DNA from: Ilyomonas sp965199905
Lineage (GTDB): Bacteria; Bacteroidota; Bacteroidia; Chitinophagales; Chitinophagaceae
Assembly: GCA_965199905.1 (NCBI GenBank)
Contig: OZ241366.1
Coordinates: 3,224,001-3,288,000, forward strand
Length of the DNA stretch: 64,000 bases
Direction: 5' to 3'
A program made the translations under genes and the position numbers. Position 1 is the stretch's first letter, and every line of letters starts with the position of its first letter. Below are positions 17,222 to 26,165 of this stretch, piece after piece. Under the pieces are notes generated by a model. The model did no database searches. It saw only the letters and a program-made list of their open reading frames with translations, and was not told the origin of the DNA.

Positions 17222-17629
17222 TTACTGTGAGTTTTTTACCACTACGTCTTCTACAGTTCTTGTTGTGGTGCTGATGTCGAACGACTGCTTGATATTAGCA
17301 GAAGCTGACTTGATGATGAACGTAAGATGAGCATCACCCGGCTCTTTAGTCAGCAACACTTTTTTGTCGAAGCTTTTGTCGCTGTATTGCTGCTGGTAAA
17401 CCACATCACCATACTCATTCATGATAATCAGGCTGAATGGCGTAGCTGCAGCGTTATCGTATTTTACATTAAATACAATTCCTTTTTCTGTAGTGCCTAC
17501 ATACTGTACGGCAGAAGCAGCTTCTTTTTCGCTGTTTTTATCAGCAGCAATAGCGGAAAACGAGAGAGTGCCGGCGATGGCGGCGAGAACGATTACTTTT
17601 TGTCCAAATTTCAATACTTGCTTGTTCAT
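17222..17629 (-). CDS. Small exported protein of unknown function
   Basis: A 135-residue protein with a signal peptide (VIVLAAIAGTLSFSAIAA) and a single beta-rich mature domain of about 105 residues containing VQYVGTTEKGIVFNVKYDN, LIIMNEYGDVVYQQQYS and HLTFIIKS. The pattern (response of local structure, then 'VVYQQ', then Lys-rich strands) resembles small Bacteroidota surface or periplasmic proteins of the Ig-like type. No catalytic residue is evident. It has its own terminator and stands alone. Confidence 0.75.
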   Translation of the reverse strand: MNKQVLKFGQKVIVLAAIAGTLSFSAIAADKNSEKEAASAVQYVGTTEKGIVFNVKYDNAAATPFSLIIMNEYGDVVYQQQYSDKSFDKKVLLTKEPGDAHLTFIIKSASANIKQSFDISTTTRTVEDVVVKNSQ

Positions 17630-17947
17630 AAACTTGCTTTTTTAATTATTAATAAAAAAGGCATCAATCGGAATAATGTGCAACGGCATACAACCGAGCC
17701 GGCAAAAGCAATAGTCGAAAGATGAACAAGAATCGAAAGCGATACTAATAATCCGGATATTGAGAAGACCTGTTACCATTTTGAGTGGAAAGCAAGGCCT
17801 TTGTTTAAACGATAAAACAAAAGTAAAGCCCGAATGTGCACCAAATACATAATTCAGATTCCGTAACAATTTCTTAACAGAAGAAGAAAGGATACTAAAA
17901 CCAAAATTGGCCCTCTATTTGACTTATTGTTTGCTAAAAAATATAGT
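17630..17947. other. Divergent intergenic region
   Basis: This 318-bp stretch separates divergent genes and presumably holds both promoters. CAAAACAAAAGTAA-like segments occur near 17815, but no clear consensus box or structure stands out. Confidence 0.4.
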
Positions 17948-18214
17948 ATGAAAAACGAAACAGCGAAAGAGGTTAAAACACCCCGAAACCAGCATATTCC
18001 CCAACCTGATCCGGCTACCTCAAACTCAAACACAGAAAAGGATCCTAACGAATGGACAACGGGCGGAGAACCGATGACAGGTGCGCAGCAATCTTACCTG
18101 AAAACATTATCTGACCAGGCTGGCGAAGAGGTGGATAATGACCTTACGAAAGCAGATGCCTCAAAAAAGATTGATGAGCTACAGCACAAAACCGGCAGAG
18201 GTTTAAACAATTAA
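17948..18214 (+). CDS. DUF3072 small protein
   Basis: An 88-residue soluble protein. Its second half, GEPMTGAQQSYLKTLSDQAG followed by DNDLTKADASKKIDELQ, is the DUF3072 signature. The first half is a polar, Pro-rich, probably disordered tail. The family is widespread and uncharacterised; the helix-turn-helix-like pattern suggests a small SAP-like fold, which is inference. Start is the ATG at 17948. It is followed at once by a strong terminator, so it is monocistronic. Confidence 0.8.
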   Translation: MKNETAKEVKTPRNQHIPQPDPATSNSNTEKDPNEWTTGGEPMTGAQQSYLKTLSDQAGEEVDNDLTKADASKKIDELQHKTGRGLNN

Positions 18215-18236
18215 ACAGAAAACAGGGTTTTAGCAA

Positions 18237-18273
18237 AACAGGCTGAGGAAATGATTCCTCAGCCTGTTTTTAT
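18237..18273 (+). terminator. Terminator after the DUF3072 gene
   Basis: A perfect 14-bp stem (AACAGGCTGAGGAA / TTCCTCAGCCTGTT) with a 4-nt loop is followed by TTTAT. It may also serve the converging envC-like gene. Confidence 0.88.
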
Positions 18274-18293
18274 GATCCCTTTCCCCCAGCAAC

Positions 18294-19664
18294 CTAATGA
18301 GCTTTCAGCCAGCTTTCAGGATTCAGAAAACCTCCCTGCTCATTTGATACTATAAAGTGCACCATCCCGCCACCATCATCATTTACTGCCGCCTTACCAA
18401 GTATGGTTCCTGCCTGTGTTGTATTGTTTCGGGTAACACTAACAGAAGAAAGATGGCTGTAAGCTGTAAAATATTTCCCGTGTCTTACCATTACACATTT
18501 TTCGTCTCCCAAATCTATTATTTGCGATACAACACCGTCCGCTACTGCTTTTACTGTAGCACCAACGGGAACACCGATATCAATACCGTCGTTGTTATCA
18601 ACCAGTTTAGTTCCTGGTATACTGTATCTGCCATACGGAATGAGTATTGTTCCGCTGCTTACCGGCCAAGGCAATCGCCCGCGGCTGTTTTCAAAGTTTA
18701 CAGAAGCCGTTAAATTTTCCGGCGTAGACTCCAATGGGCTATACACTCGATTGGTATTGCGCGGCGGCGTTACCGAAGCTGAACCGGAGCTTACTGCCGT
18801 TGTATTGGAAGATTTATTATCAGCAGTAGCGGCCGTACCGTTATTAGCATTTGCCTGTTGCGCAGCGGCTTTGCGCTTTCTATCTTCTTCCTGCTGTTTA
18901 GCCAATTGTGCCTGGCGTTCCTGCTCTTTGCGCTTAGCATCCGCTATTTCACGGGCAATAATGGTTTTCAATTGTCCCTGTAGCTTTTTGCGGGCAGCTT
19001 CACGGTCACGTATCTGTGCGCTCAGGTTTTTTTCCTGACCTTGCAAACCGCGCACGACATCGTCCTTCTCCTTCCGGTCGGTTTCCATTTCTTTTATCTG
19101 CTTGCCTTGCTCCTGCAGCGTGTTGTTTTTTTCACTTTTGGTACTATTCAGGTTATTCATTTTTACCTGTAGCAGGTTCTGCGTTGCGGTAATATTATTT
19201 GCCTGCGTTTCGCGGTACTGGCGATAGCTTTTCAGGTAAGCCATGCGTTTAACGGCATCATTAAAATTATCGGCTGAAAAAATGAAGTTCAGATAATCAT
19301 AATTGCTCCTGTTTTTATAGGCAAATACCAGGTTTTTTGCATAACGGTCTTTCAGTGTATCCAGCTCTTTCCGGTAGCGATAAATGTCGAGGTTATTCAG
19401 ATAAATAGCATCATCAATTTTATGCAGTTCCTTATTAATATTTCCCACTAATTCTTCGCGGGCTTTTATTTTCCGCTGCACCAATGCAAGCTGGCCAATC
19501 GATTGCTTTTTATTCTTTTTAATGCTGCTAAGCGTATTGTTCAGGTCGGCAAGCTCCTGCTGCAGTTGCTGTTGCCTGCGCTGTATTTCTTCCTTGGTTT
19601 GCTGCGCAAAAGAAGAAAGCGAGAACAAAGCAAATACGATAGCGGCTATCGTTTTCTTGATCAT
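18294..19664 (-). CDS. EnvC-like murein hydrolase activator (degenerate M23 domain)
   Basis: A 456-residue exported protein: signal peptide, about 230 residues of coiled coil (EEIQRRQQQLQQELADLNN onward), a Q/N/S-rich linker, and a C-terminal LytM/M23 domain of about 110 residues. The zinc site is broken: the usual HxGxD is NDGIDIG and the final HxH is VHFIV, while the YSHLSS segment remains. This fits a non-catalytic amidase activator such as EnvC, acting in cell separation. I start at ATG 19664 rather than the TTG three codons upstream. It lies 77 bp downstream of the DUF4292 gene. Confidence 0.88.
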   Translation of the reverse strand: MIKKTIAAIVFALFSLSSFAQQTKEEIQRRQQQLQQELADLNNTLSSIKKNKKQSIGQLALVQRKIKAREELVGNINKELHKIDDAIYLNNLDIYRYRKELDTLKDRYAKNLVFAYKNRSNYDYLNFIFSADNFNDAVKRMAYLKSYRQYRETQANNITATQNLLQVKMNNLNSTKSEKNNTLQEQGKQIKEMETDRKEKDDVVRGLQGQEKNLSAQIRDREAARKKLQGQLKTIIAREIADAKRKEQERQAQLAKQQEEDRKRKAAAQQANANNGTAATADNKSSNTTAVSSGSASVTPPRNTNRVYSPLESTPENLTASVNFENSRGRLPWPVSSGTILIPYGRYSIPGTKLVDNNDGIDIGVPVGATVKAVADGVVSQIIDLGDEKCVMVRHGKYFTAYSHLSSVSVTRNNTTQAGTILGKAAVNDDGGGMVHFIVSNEQGGFLNPESWLKAH

Positions 19665-19741
19665 AGTAGTCAATGTTTACAGATAGGACAAATGAAATTA
19701 TCTCACGTTGCCAACAGATTACGCTGACTGCCTGTTAATTA

Positions 19742-20578
19742 TTATCTGACCTTGTAATTTTTTGGAATATTGAACGGAAATGTCAGGGTTTTGTTGAAAT
19801 CGTATTGTTTGAAATCAAGCGACACATCAGTCTTCGATTTTTCAGCTACCGATATTTTACGTGAAGTAGAAAAATAGAAACTGCCTTCTTTGTTATAATC
19901 ATCATACGTGATGTCTGCCGTGCGGTTCTTTACCGGGTTCACGTCATCAAGCTTGCTGTGGAGCAGGCGGAGATTGTTTTTGTCTACTGTCAGCAGGTTT
20001 TTAAATATCTGCCCCGACATCAATATCAGCAGGTTGTTATTACTTACCTGGTACGAAATAATATTACTGTCAAGATAAACCGGGTTGCCAATTAAAATGT
20101 CCTGCAGGCTGTTGAAATCAACCGGCACGCCTGTCAGCTCGCGCAGGTAACTGATGCGCCGATATTGAATTACTTTTTCAAGCTTATTCATCACTTTTAC
20201 ACTGTCGCGCGTAATCATTACCCGAAATCCTTCTATGCCCAAAGCGCCGGTAAGCGATAGCCAGATAACGCTGTCCTTCTGCATTCGCAGGTAAGCCGTC
20301 GCTCCATCGCTGCCATTGCTGCTGCTATAATCCATTTTCACTTTGGCAGAAAATGTATTGAAACTGATTCGTTGTGTTTCCAGCTTGCCTATGATACCTT
20401 TTATAATGACTGCCGAGTCTATTATATCAGGCTGCGTCACCGGCCTGGAAACCGTGTCTTTCGTGGTAATGGCATTGCCAATGCGCTGCACTTTTTTTGT
20501 TGGCCGGCAGGCAGCAAACATTATCAATATGCACAAAGAAAAAAGAAGCCATCGCTGTAAGTTATCTGTTATTGTCAT
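19742..20578 (-). CDS. DUF4292 lipoprotein
   Basis: A 278-residue lipoprotein (lipobox LIMFAAC, Cys24) with an LolB/LolA-like beta-rich body typical of DUF4292: KLETQRISFNTFSAKVKMDY, DSVIWLSLTGALGIEGFRVMI, then DLMIGNPVY-like and FNIPKNYKV at the C-terminus. The family is restricted to Bacteroidota and is commonly encoded beside an EnvC-like gene, as here. A role in envelope lipid or lipoprotein handling is inference from fold similarity. Confidence 0.85.
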   Translation of the reverse strand: MTITDNLQRWLLFSLCILIMFAACRPTKKVQRIGNAITTKDTVSRPVTQPDIIDSAVIIKGIIGKLETQRISFNTFSAKVKMDYSSSNGSDGATAYLRMQKDSVIWLSLTGALGIEGFRVMITRDSVKVMNKLEKVIQYRRISYLRELTGVPVDFNSLQDILIGNPVYLDSNIISYQVSNNNLLILMSGQIFKNLLTVDKNNLRLLHSKLDDVNPVKNRTADITYDDYNKEGSFYFSTSRKISVAEKSKTDVSLDFKQYDFNKTLTFPFNIPKNYKVR

Positions 20579-20655
20579 CCGTTATTTTTTTTGAATGGTA
20601 ATGGTGAATGGTAAATAAAATAATTCTTCTTATTAATCATTCATTACCCACCGAA

Positions 20656-21099
20656 TTAATGCCTGCCGGTATGGCCAAAGCCGCCGCTGCTTCTTTCAGT
20701 ATCACTAATCGTTGATACTTCCGCCCAGCTTACCTGCTCTACAGGGCTGATGACCATTTGCGCAATGCGGTCGCCGCTTTCAATAGTGTGTGTTTCGTCA
20801 GATAAATTAATCAATATCACTTTGATCTCGCCACGATAATCGGCATCAATTGTTCCCGGGCTGTTGAGGCAGGTAATGCCATGATTGGCAGCCAGCCCGC
20901 TGCGCGGACGAATCTGTGCTTCGTACCCTTCGGGCAATTCAATAAATAAACCCGTTGGCACCAGCGCCCGTTGCAAAGGCTGCAATGTGATTGGCTCTTT
21001 AATATCTGCCCTGATGTCCATGCCTGCCGCGCCGCCTGTGGCATAATGTGGCAGCGGGTTGGCGGAGCGATTGATAATATTTATCGCGATCGTTTTCAC
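20656..21099 (-). CDS. dut: dUTP diphosphatase
   Basis: Hydrolyses dUTP to dUMP, keeping uracil out of DNA and supplying dTMP synthesis. All five trimeric dUTPase motifs are present: GGAAGMDIRA, RPRSGLAANHG, GTIDADYRGEIKV, GDRIAQMV and the C-terminal P-loop-like RSSGGFGHTGRH. Length 147 aa is standard. The start is GTG at 21099, since no ATG precedes motif 1. A TAGATTTG promoter box ends only 5 nt before it, so the mRNA may be almost leaderless. It heads the dut/DUF4292/envC-like group. Confidence 0.95.
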   Translation of the reverse strand: MKTIAINIINRSANPLPHYATGGAAGMDIRADIKEPITLQPLQRALVPTGLFIELPEGYEAQIRPRSGLAANHGITCLNSPGTIDADYRGEIKVILINLSDETHTIESGDRIAQMVISPVEQVSWAEVSTISDTERSSGGFGHTGRH

Positions 21100-21104
21100 A
21101 GCGG

Positions 21105-21112
21105 CAAATCTA
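21105..21112 (-). promoter_or_regulatory. TAnnTTTG promoter box of dut
   Basis: Reverse strand TAGATTTG ends 5 nt before the GTG start, which would give a leaderless or nearly leaderless transcript. Confidence 0.45.
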
Positions 21113-21191
21113 AGCCGATGTAGAATAGAGATAATGTAAATAACAAGACAGACTTACGGCTTGTTGTTCACATATGTAACAAGCGTTGCCA

Positions 21192-21230
21192 AAAACAAAG
21201 GCAGCCCGATTGCTGAACTGCCTTTGTTTT
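21192..21230. terminator. Terminator between the LRR gene and dut
   Basis: A perfect 13-bp stem AAAACAAAGGCAG / CTGCCTTTGTTTT with a 13-nt loop and T-rich flank on each strand. It lies 18 bp past the stop of the LRR gene. Confidence 0.85.
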
Positions 21231-21247
21231 ATAAAAGAAAAACCAGA

Positions 21248-22840
21248 TTACTGTACCACAATCAGCTTCTGTGTTTCGCTGGTTGCGTGGTTATGTATGT
21301 AATAAGTGCCCGGCGTTAAGCGGCTTATATCCATTACTTCATTGCCGCTAACGGTTTTTGAAAATAAACGTTTTCCATCTGCATCTGTAACCGTTATTAC
21401 TGAAGTTTCTTCTGTTGTAATATAAACAATATTTCGCGCCGGATTAGGATAAATAGAAAACTTCCGGCTGCCTTGAACACGAGCAATGGAAGTTGCTGTT
21501 TTGCTGGTTTGCGAAGGCATCACATATTCAAATGTGTCTGTGTACAAAACAAGCCGTGTAGCCACTGCATTTCTTATCTGCGCGTAGTAATGGCCGCCGG
21601 CGGTAGGGCTAAATGAAGAATCTCCTTTTATAGCCATGCTGCTTTTGTCTTCCACCTTATACCAGGTATAAGAATTATTGCTCAATGTACCGCCGGCATA
21701 CAGCGATATGCTTTCGCCATTATTATGAATGGACAGCGAAGCCTGCGGAGAATATGTAACAAACGGATAATGCGTTGCTACAAATTCCATCCCGTCGAAT
21801 GTAAAATCGTTATGGCTGATATCGGCATGCAGAAAGACGTTCAATGGCAAAACCGGGTTTTTGTTTGTGCCCTGCGAAAGGTGGTTATGATCTAAATACA
21901 GGTATTGCAAATTGGTCAGCTTCATAAATGAAGAAGGTACTACTCCGCGCAATTCATTGTTGTTTAGGTATAATTGAAACAAACTGGAAAGGTTACCAAT
22001 GGATGAAGGAATACTGCCTGTTAACCGGTTATTGGTTATTGAAAGCAACTGTAAGTTTGTTGCATTACCAATGGTATTTGTAAGAGAACCACTCAAGCTA
22101 TTATTATCCAAATATAAAACCTGCAGGCTTTGCAGGTTACCAATAGAAGCGGGAACCGCTCCGCTCAGTTTATTATTTTGAAGATATAAATACTGAACGC
22201 TGCCGAGGTTTCCAATGGTGCCTGGTATAGCTCCGCTTAGCTGGTTGCCTGCCATCTCCAGGATGCGCACGCTGGCGAGGTTGCCAATAGTTACCGGGAT
22301 GCTTCCCGACAGCCTGTTATTATTCAGGTTAATGTATTGAGCCTTGGCTAAACTGCCGATGGCAAATGGAATAGCGCCGCTAAGCCGGTTATTTGACAAA
22401 TCCAGTTGCTGCAGGTTTTTTAATTTACCCAGAGAAGATGGAAAAGAGCCGGTGAGAGAATTTGTTCCGGCTAAAAACTCTTTCAGATTTACGAGGTTAG
22501 AAATTAAAGAAGGAATGGCGCCTGTAAGCTTATTGTTATACAAGTACAGGTATTGAAGCGCTGCCAGGTTGCTTAATGAAGAAGGCAGTTTGCCATTCAG
22601 ATTATTTACGCCAAGATCGATACCCACAACCCGGTTGAAGGAAACTGTTATACCTTTCCAGGTACAAACAGGTGATTGCGACAGTCAGTTATCATGGTTT
22701 GTCCATGCGTCACCTTTGGTACTGTTGTATAAATCAACCAAAGCGGCAGAGTCGGCTTTATCAACAGCCTGCGCATTTAGTTTCATTTGAGCAAAAACAA
22801 AAAGGGGCACGAAAAAGAGCGGTGTAAAGTTATACCTCAT
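21248..22840 (-). pseudogene. Leucine-rich-repeat surface protein with T9SS sorting domain, interrupted by TGA
   Basis: The full frame runs from ATG 22840 for 530 codons with one in-frame TGA at 22685-22687. Before it are a signal peptide (FFVPLFVFAQMKLNAQ) and the LRR cap DLYNSTKGDAWTNHDN. After it the frame resumes LSQSPVCTWKGITV. In related proteins this joint reads DNWL, so TGG became TGA. About ten plant-type LRRs follow (LxxLxLxxNxLxGxIPxxIGN), then an Ig-like segment and a C-terminal type A sorting domain (FSIYPNPARNIVYIT ... LTPGTYYIHN). Without readthrough only a 51-residue peptide is made. Everything else is intact, so the lesion is recent or a sequencing error. Confidence 0.85.
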
Positions 22841-23262
22841 AAGTCTATTTTTATTGTTTGAAGATGACGGTGATTGGTGACGAGTAAATTACATGCACAA
22901 CTTGGCAGTTGACAAGTCATGAATTCATTTGCTCATAAAGCGCGCGGCAGGCGGTTATACTTTATAATTTGATAAGAGGAGTAAAAGCATGGATTCGCTG
23001 TTTATGATGAAGTAAAATGGTTATTAATGGTCTCAATTGGTTTTTCAGGTAGTGCAAAGTTTGCTTCGGTATAAATCCCTTCAATCGTTTTGTTCATTCG
23101 CTGCATTGATTTTTGAACATCCAAAGAAACAAGAATTTACTGATAACCTTTCTCTGTCTGCATTTGTTTATTACACAGTAATTATTTCTCACCATTGGTT
23201 TAACCTGCAGGGAATATTTTCAAGATAAAAAAGATGAAATTTACATTTTACGAAAGCAACTG
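22841..23262. other. Divergent intergenic region, no gene recognised
   Basis: This 422-bp A+T-rich stretch lies between divergent genes. A 63-codon frame at 23037-23228 has no recognisable features. I see no RNA fold or clear promoter consensus. Confidence 0.4.
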
Positions 23263-23841
23263 ATGAACAAGTATTACGCACATCCTTCTTCTTACCTTGA
23301 TGAGCCGTGCAGCATTGGCGAAGGCACGCAGATCTGGTATTTCTGCCACATTATGCAGAATGCAGTAATTGGCAGCCACTGCAACATCGGTCAAAACGTA
23401 ATGATCGGAAAAGGAGTCAGGATAGGCAATAACGTAAAGATTCAAAACAATGTATCGGTGTATGAAGGAGTTACCCTTGAAGATGATGTGTTCGTTGGTC
23501 CGTCAGTTGTTTTTACCAATGTCATTAACCCACGCAGCGCCGTTTCGCGCAAGCATGAATTTAAGCCAACATTAGTGAAACGTGGCGCTGCAATCGGTGC
23601 TAATGCAACTATCGTTTGTGGCATTACTATTGGCGAATACGCTTTCATTGGTGCAGGAGCCGTTGTTACAAAAGATGTTCTTTCTTATGCGCTAATAACA
23701 GGCAATCCGGCAAGGCAAAAAGGCTGGATGAGTGAGCAAGGTTATAAGTTGCTATTTGATGAAAATGGCAAAGCTGCCTGCAAAGGAACGGGAGACACTT
23801 ATGTGTTTAAAGAGGGAAGCGTAAGCAAGCTTGAAGCGTAA
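23263..23841 (+). CDS. Hexapeptide-repeat N-acetyltransferase (WlbB/WbpD-like)
   Basis: A 192-residue left-handed beta-helix acetyltransferase. It begins YYAHPSSYLDEPCSIGEGTQIWYFCHIM, continues with hexapeptide repeats (IGKGVRIGNNVKIQNNVSV), and has the acceptor loop VFTNVINPRS with KHEFKPTLV and the C-terminal ITGNPARQKGWMS. This layout matches UDP-2-acetamido-3-amino-2,3-dideoxy-glucuronate N-acetyltransferases, used for LPS O-antigen or capsule sugars. No other gene of that pathway is nearby. It is monocistronic with its own terminator. Confidence 0.85.
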   Translation: MNKYYAHPSSYLDEPCSIGEGTQIWYFCHIMQNAVIGSHCNIGQNVMIGKGVRIGNNVKIQNNVSVYEGVTLEDDVFVGPSVVFTNVINPRSAVSRKHEFKPTLVKRGAAIGANATIVCGITIGEYAFIGAGAVVTKDVLSYALITGNPARQKGWMSEQGYKLLFDENGKAACKGTGDTYVFKEGSVSKLEA

Positions 23842-23850
23842 TAAAAAAAG

Positions 23851-23890
23851 GCGAAGCCGTTTATAAGAAAATAAACGGCTTCGCTTTTTT
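23851..23890. terminator. Bidirectional terminator between the acetyltransferase gene and dnaN
   Basis: A perfect 13-bp stem GCGAAGCCGTTTA / TAAACGGCTTCGC with an 8-nt loop, A tract on the left and TTTTTT on the right. It serves converging genes. Confidence 0.88.
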
Positions 23891-23927
23891 GTTTCTGTAT
23901 TATAAACTGATAGCTGATTTCTGACAG

Positions 23928-25043
23928 CTAATTATTCAACATCAATGGCATCACCAGCATCAGTAAATCAGAACCTTCTTCCTGCTCAATCGGCTTTACA
24001 ATGCCCGCCTTTGTTGGTGTTGAAAGCTCTACCTTCACTTCATTATCATCTGCCACGTTAAGCATTTCAATCAGAAATTTGGCGTTGAAAGCAATCTGCA
24101 GATCTTCGCCATCATAGTTGCAGTTCATGCGCTCATTTCCTTCAAAAGAAAAGTCAACATCCTGAGCTGTCAATTGCAATTCGCTACCACTGATAGCAAG
24201 CGCTACCTGGTTGGTGCTTTTATTACTGAACACATTAATGCGGCGCAGCGCACTCTGAAATTCGTTTTTATTTACCACCAGCTTATATGGATTATCCACC
24301 GGTATTACCACTTTATAATCCGGGAAGCGGGCATCTATCAGGCGACAAATGAGGCGCGTGGTTTTATGCGTTACAAACAGGTGATTGGTGTTGTATGAAA
24401 CAATGATTTCATCATCATTATCCGGCAGCACATTGCGCAGCAGGTTCAGTGGTTTTTTTGGTACAATAAAACTGTCAGCCTTCGGGCAGTTTACATCCGT
24501 TCTTTTATAGCGAACCAAACGATGCGCATCCGTAGCTACGAACTGCACATAGCCTGTATTCAGCTCAAAGTAAACACCCGTCATGGCAGGACGCAGATCA
24601 TCGGAACTAACCGCAAATAATGTTTTGTTGATAGCCGTTACCAACGAGCTGCTTGCCATGGTAAAGTTGTTGGTATCATCTGCCACCGGCTCTTTTGGAA
24701 AGTTGTCAGGGTTTTCGCCCATCATCTTATACTTCCCGTTGTTGCTCGTGATTTCGATACCAAAATTCTTATCGATATTAAATGTCAAAGGCTGATCAGA
24801 AATGTTCTTCAGCGAATCAAGCAATATCCGCGCAGGCACGCAAACGCGGCCATTCTCATTGCTTTCCACATCCATCTGCACGCGCATTACGGTTTCAAGA
24901 TCGGTAGCTGTGATGCTGAGTTTTTTATCGGTAATATCAAATGAAAAATCTTCCAGTATCGGCAGCACAGTGTTGGCATTAATAACGCCGCTGATCTGCT
25001 GCAGTTGTTTTAATAATGATGAAGAAGAGACTATGAATTTCAT
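23928..25043 (-). CDS. dnaN: DNA polymerase III beta subunit (sliding clamp)
   Basis: The ring-shaped processivity factor of replication, 371 aa with three similar clamp domains. The N-terminus MKFIVSSSSLLKQLQQISGV, VLPILEDFSFDI, FVATDAHRLVRY and the C-terminal MPLMLNN are diagnostic. ATG at 25043 is the standard start. dnaA and recF are not neighbours, which is common in Bacteroidota. The 290-bp upstream gap shared with a divergent gene holds nothing I can identify beyond A+T-rich sequence. Confidence 0.97.
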   Translation of the reverse strand: MKFIVSSSSLLKQLQQISGVINANTVLPILEDFSFDITDKKLSITATDLETVMRVQMDVESNENGRVCVPARILLDSLKNISDQPLTFNIDKNFGIEITSNNGKYKMMGENPDNFPKEPVADDTNNFTMASSSLVTAINKTLFAVSSDDLRPAMTGVYFELNTGYVQFVATDAHRLVRYKRTDVNCPKADSFIVPKKPLNLLRNVLPDNDDEIIVSYNTNHLFVTHKTTRLICRLIDARFPDYKVVIPVDNPYKLVVNKNEFQSALRRINVFSNKSTNQVALAISGSELQLTAQDVDFSFEGNERMNCNYDGEDLQIAFNAKFLIEMLNVADDNEVKVELSTPTKAGIVKPIEQEEGSDLLMLVMPLMLNN

Positions 25044-25333
25044 TCCGGTTATCGTTTATTTCTATCCTAAAATACTTGTTATATGACAGGCAACAAACGT
25101 ACTGTAAAAAAAGAAGAAACAGAGGTAACGTGCATAGTCTGTTAGCAAAATTTATCGCTTGCGAAAATAAGATTGCCACGCGAAATCATCATAAGCAATC
25201 ACCTGTTTTGCCTTCTTTATTCTTATGGTTCTGGTTAAAGAAATTTAAAAAAGGATAACAAAAGAGAGATTTACGAAATACATCGTATGTTTGTTACGAA
25301 ATTATTCGTTTATAAACTTTTCAAACTCAAATT

Positions 25334-26083
25334 ATGAAATATGTACGCCTTGCATCTCCGTTCCTGCCGCTGGCTGGTGCTATCCTTGTTTTCGCTGCTA
25401 TTGTTGCCTGGCAGCCCGACACCACAAAGGCAGTTAAGAAAAAATACACGCCTGCAATCATCGACACCGCAGTACCAAAGCGCGCCGATATTAATCAAAT
25501 TGACCTTCAACTGAACCTTGATTCTGTAATGCAGCAAGTAAACATTGCTTTATCAAATATTGATTACGCAAAAATGAATGCGGATATACAGAAAGCGATG
25601 GCGCAGATTGATTATAACAAGATCAATCTTGAAGTAAATAAGGCTATGAAAGAAATAGACTGGAAGAAGATAAACGCAGATGTTTCCCTTGCTCTCGACA
25701 GTGCTAAGATGGCGCTTAATAACATTAATTGGGATGAGATAAAAGCCAATGTGGCTCAGGCACAGGCTGAAGCGCAAAAAGCAATATCAGAACAGAAAAT
25801 AAACGGAGCTGAAATTCAAAAACAGGTGCAGGAATCATTACGGAATGCGCAGAAAAGCCTGCAGGCTGCACAGGTGGAATTGAGAAATTATAAAGGCTTA
25901 CAAGAAGCCTTGAAAAATGATGGATTGATTGAAGATGGAAAGCCTTATCACATTCAATTGAAAGAAGGAACTTTGTATATTAACGGTGCAAAACAAAGCA
26001 AGGCAACTACGGATAAATACAGCCGGTTTTATTCGAACAAAAAGAACTTTAGCGTTGGCGATGATGGTGGCACAAACTTATAA
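25334..26083 (+). CDS. Exported or membrane-anchored repeat protein with BlaR1-type C-terminal module
   Basis: A 249-residue protein with an N-terminal hydrophobic anchor (FLPLAGAILVFAAIVAW). The centre holds four to five tandem repeats of about 17 residues on the pattern ID(Y/W)xKINxxVxxAM (IDYAKMNADIQKAMAQ, IDYNKINLEVNKAMKE, IDWKKINADVSLAL, INWDEIKANVAQAQ). An Ala/Gln-rich coiled coil follows, then DGKPYHIQLKEGTLYINGAK, which resembles the C-terminal module of Bacteroidota BlaR1/M56 sensor proteases. No protease domain is present. It ends at an inverted repeat element. Function unknown; a periplasmic ligand or partner of such sensors is a guess. Confidence 0.75.
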   Translation: MKYVRLASPFLPLAGAILVFAAIVAWQPDTTKAVKKKYTPAIIDTAVPKRADINQIDLQLNLDSVMQQVNIALSNIDYAKMNADIQKAMAQIDYNKINLEVNKAMKEIDWKKINADVSLALDSAKMALNNINWDEIKANVAQAQAEAQKAISEQKINGAEIQKQVQESLRNAQKSLQAAQVELRNYKGLQEALKNDGLIEDGKPYHIQLKEGTLYINGAKQSKATTDKYSRFYSNKKNFSVGDDGGTNL

Positions 26084-26086
26084 AAA

Positions 26087-26160
26087 GTTTGCCACGGAGG
26101 CGCGAAGCCACAATAGAAAATTCAGAAAAAAATTTGTGACTTCGCGCCTTTGTGGCAAAC
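26087..26160. repeat. Dispersed inverted element of the GCCACAAAGGCGCGAAG type
   Basis: The 26-bp arms are GTTTGCCACGGAGGCGCGAAG... and its complement ...CTTCGCGCCTTTGTGGCAAAC, with three mismatches and a 22-nt A+T-rich centre. Elements of this kind are scattered through Bacteroidota genomes. It sits between converging genes and could also act as a terminator. Confidence 0.8.
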
Positions 26161-26165
26161 AAAAC

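Noticed and set aside
22685..22687. TGA in the LRR gene as a programmed selenocysteine codon
   Set aside because: It replaces a structural Trp, not a Cys; no selenocysteine insertion hairpin is evident and such recoding is not expected here.
23037..23228. 63-codon frame upstream of the acetyltransferase gene
   Set aside because: No recognisable features; it uses a non-ATG or weak start and lies in A+T-rich spacer.
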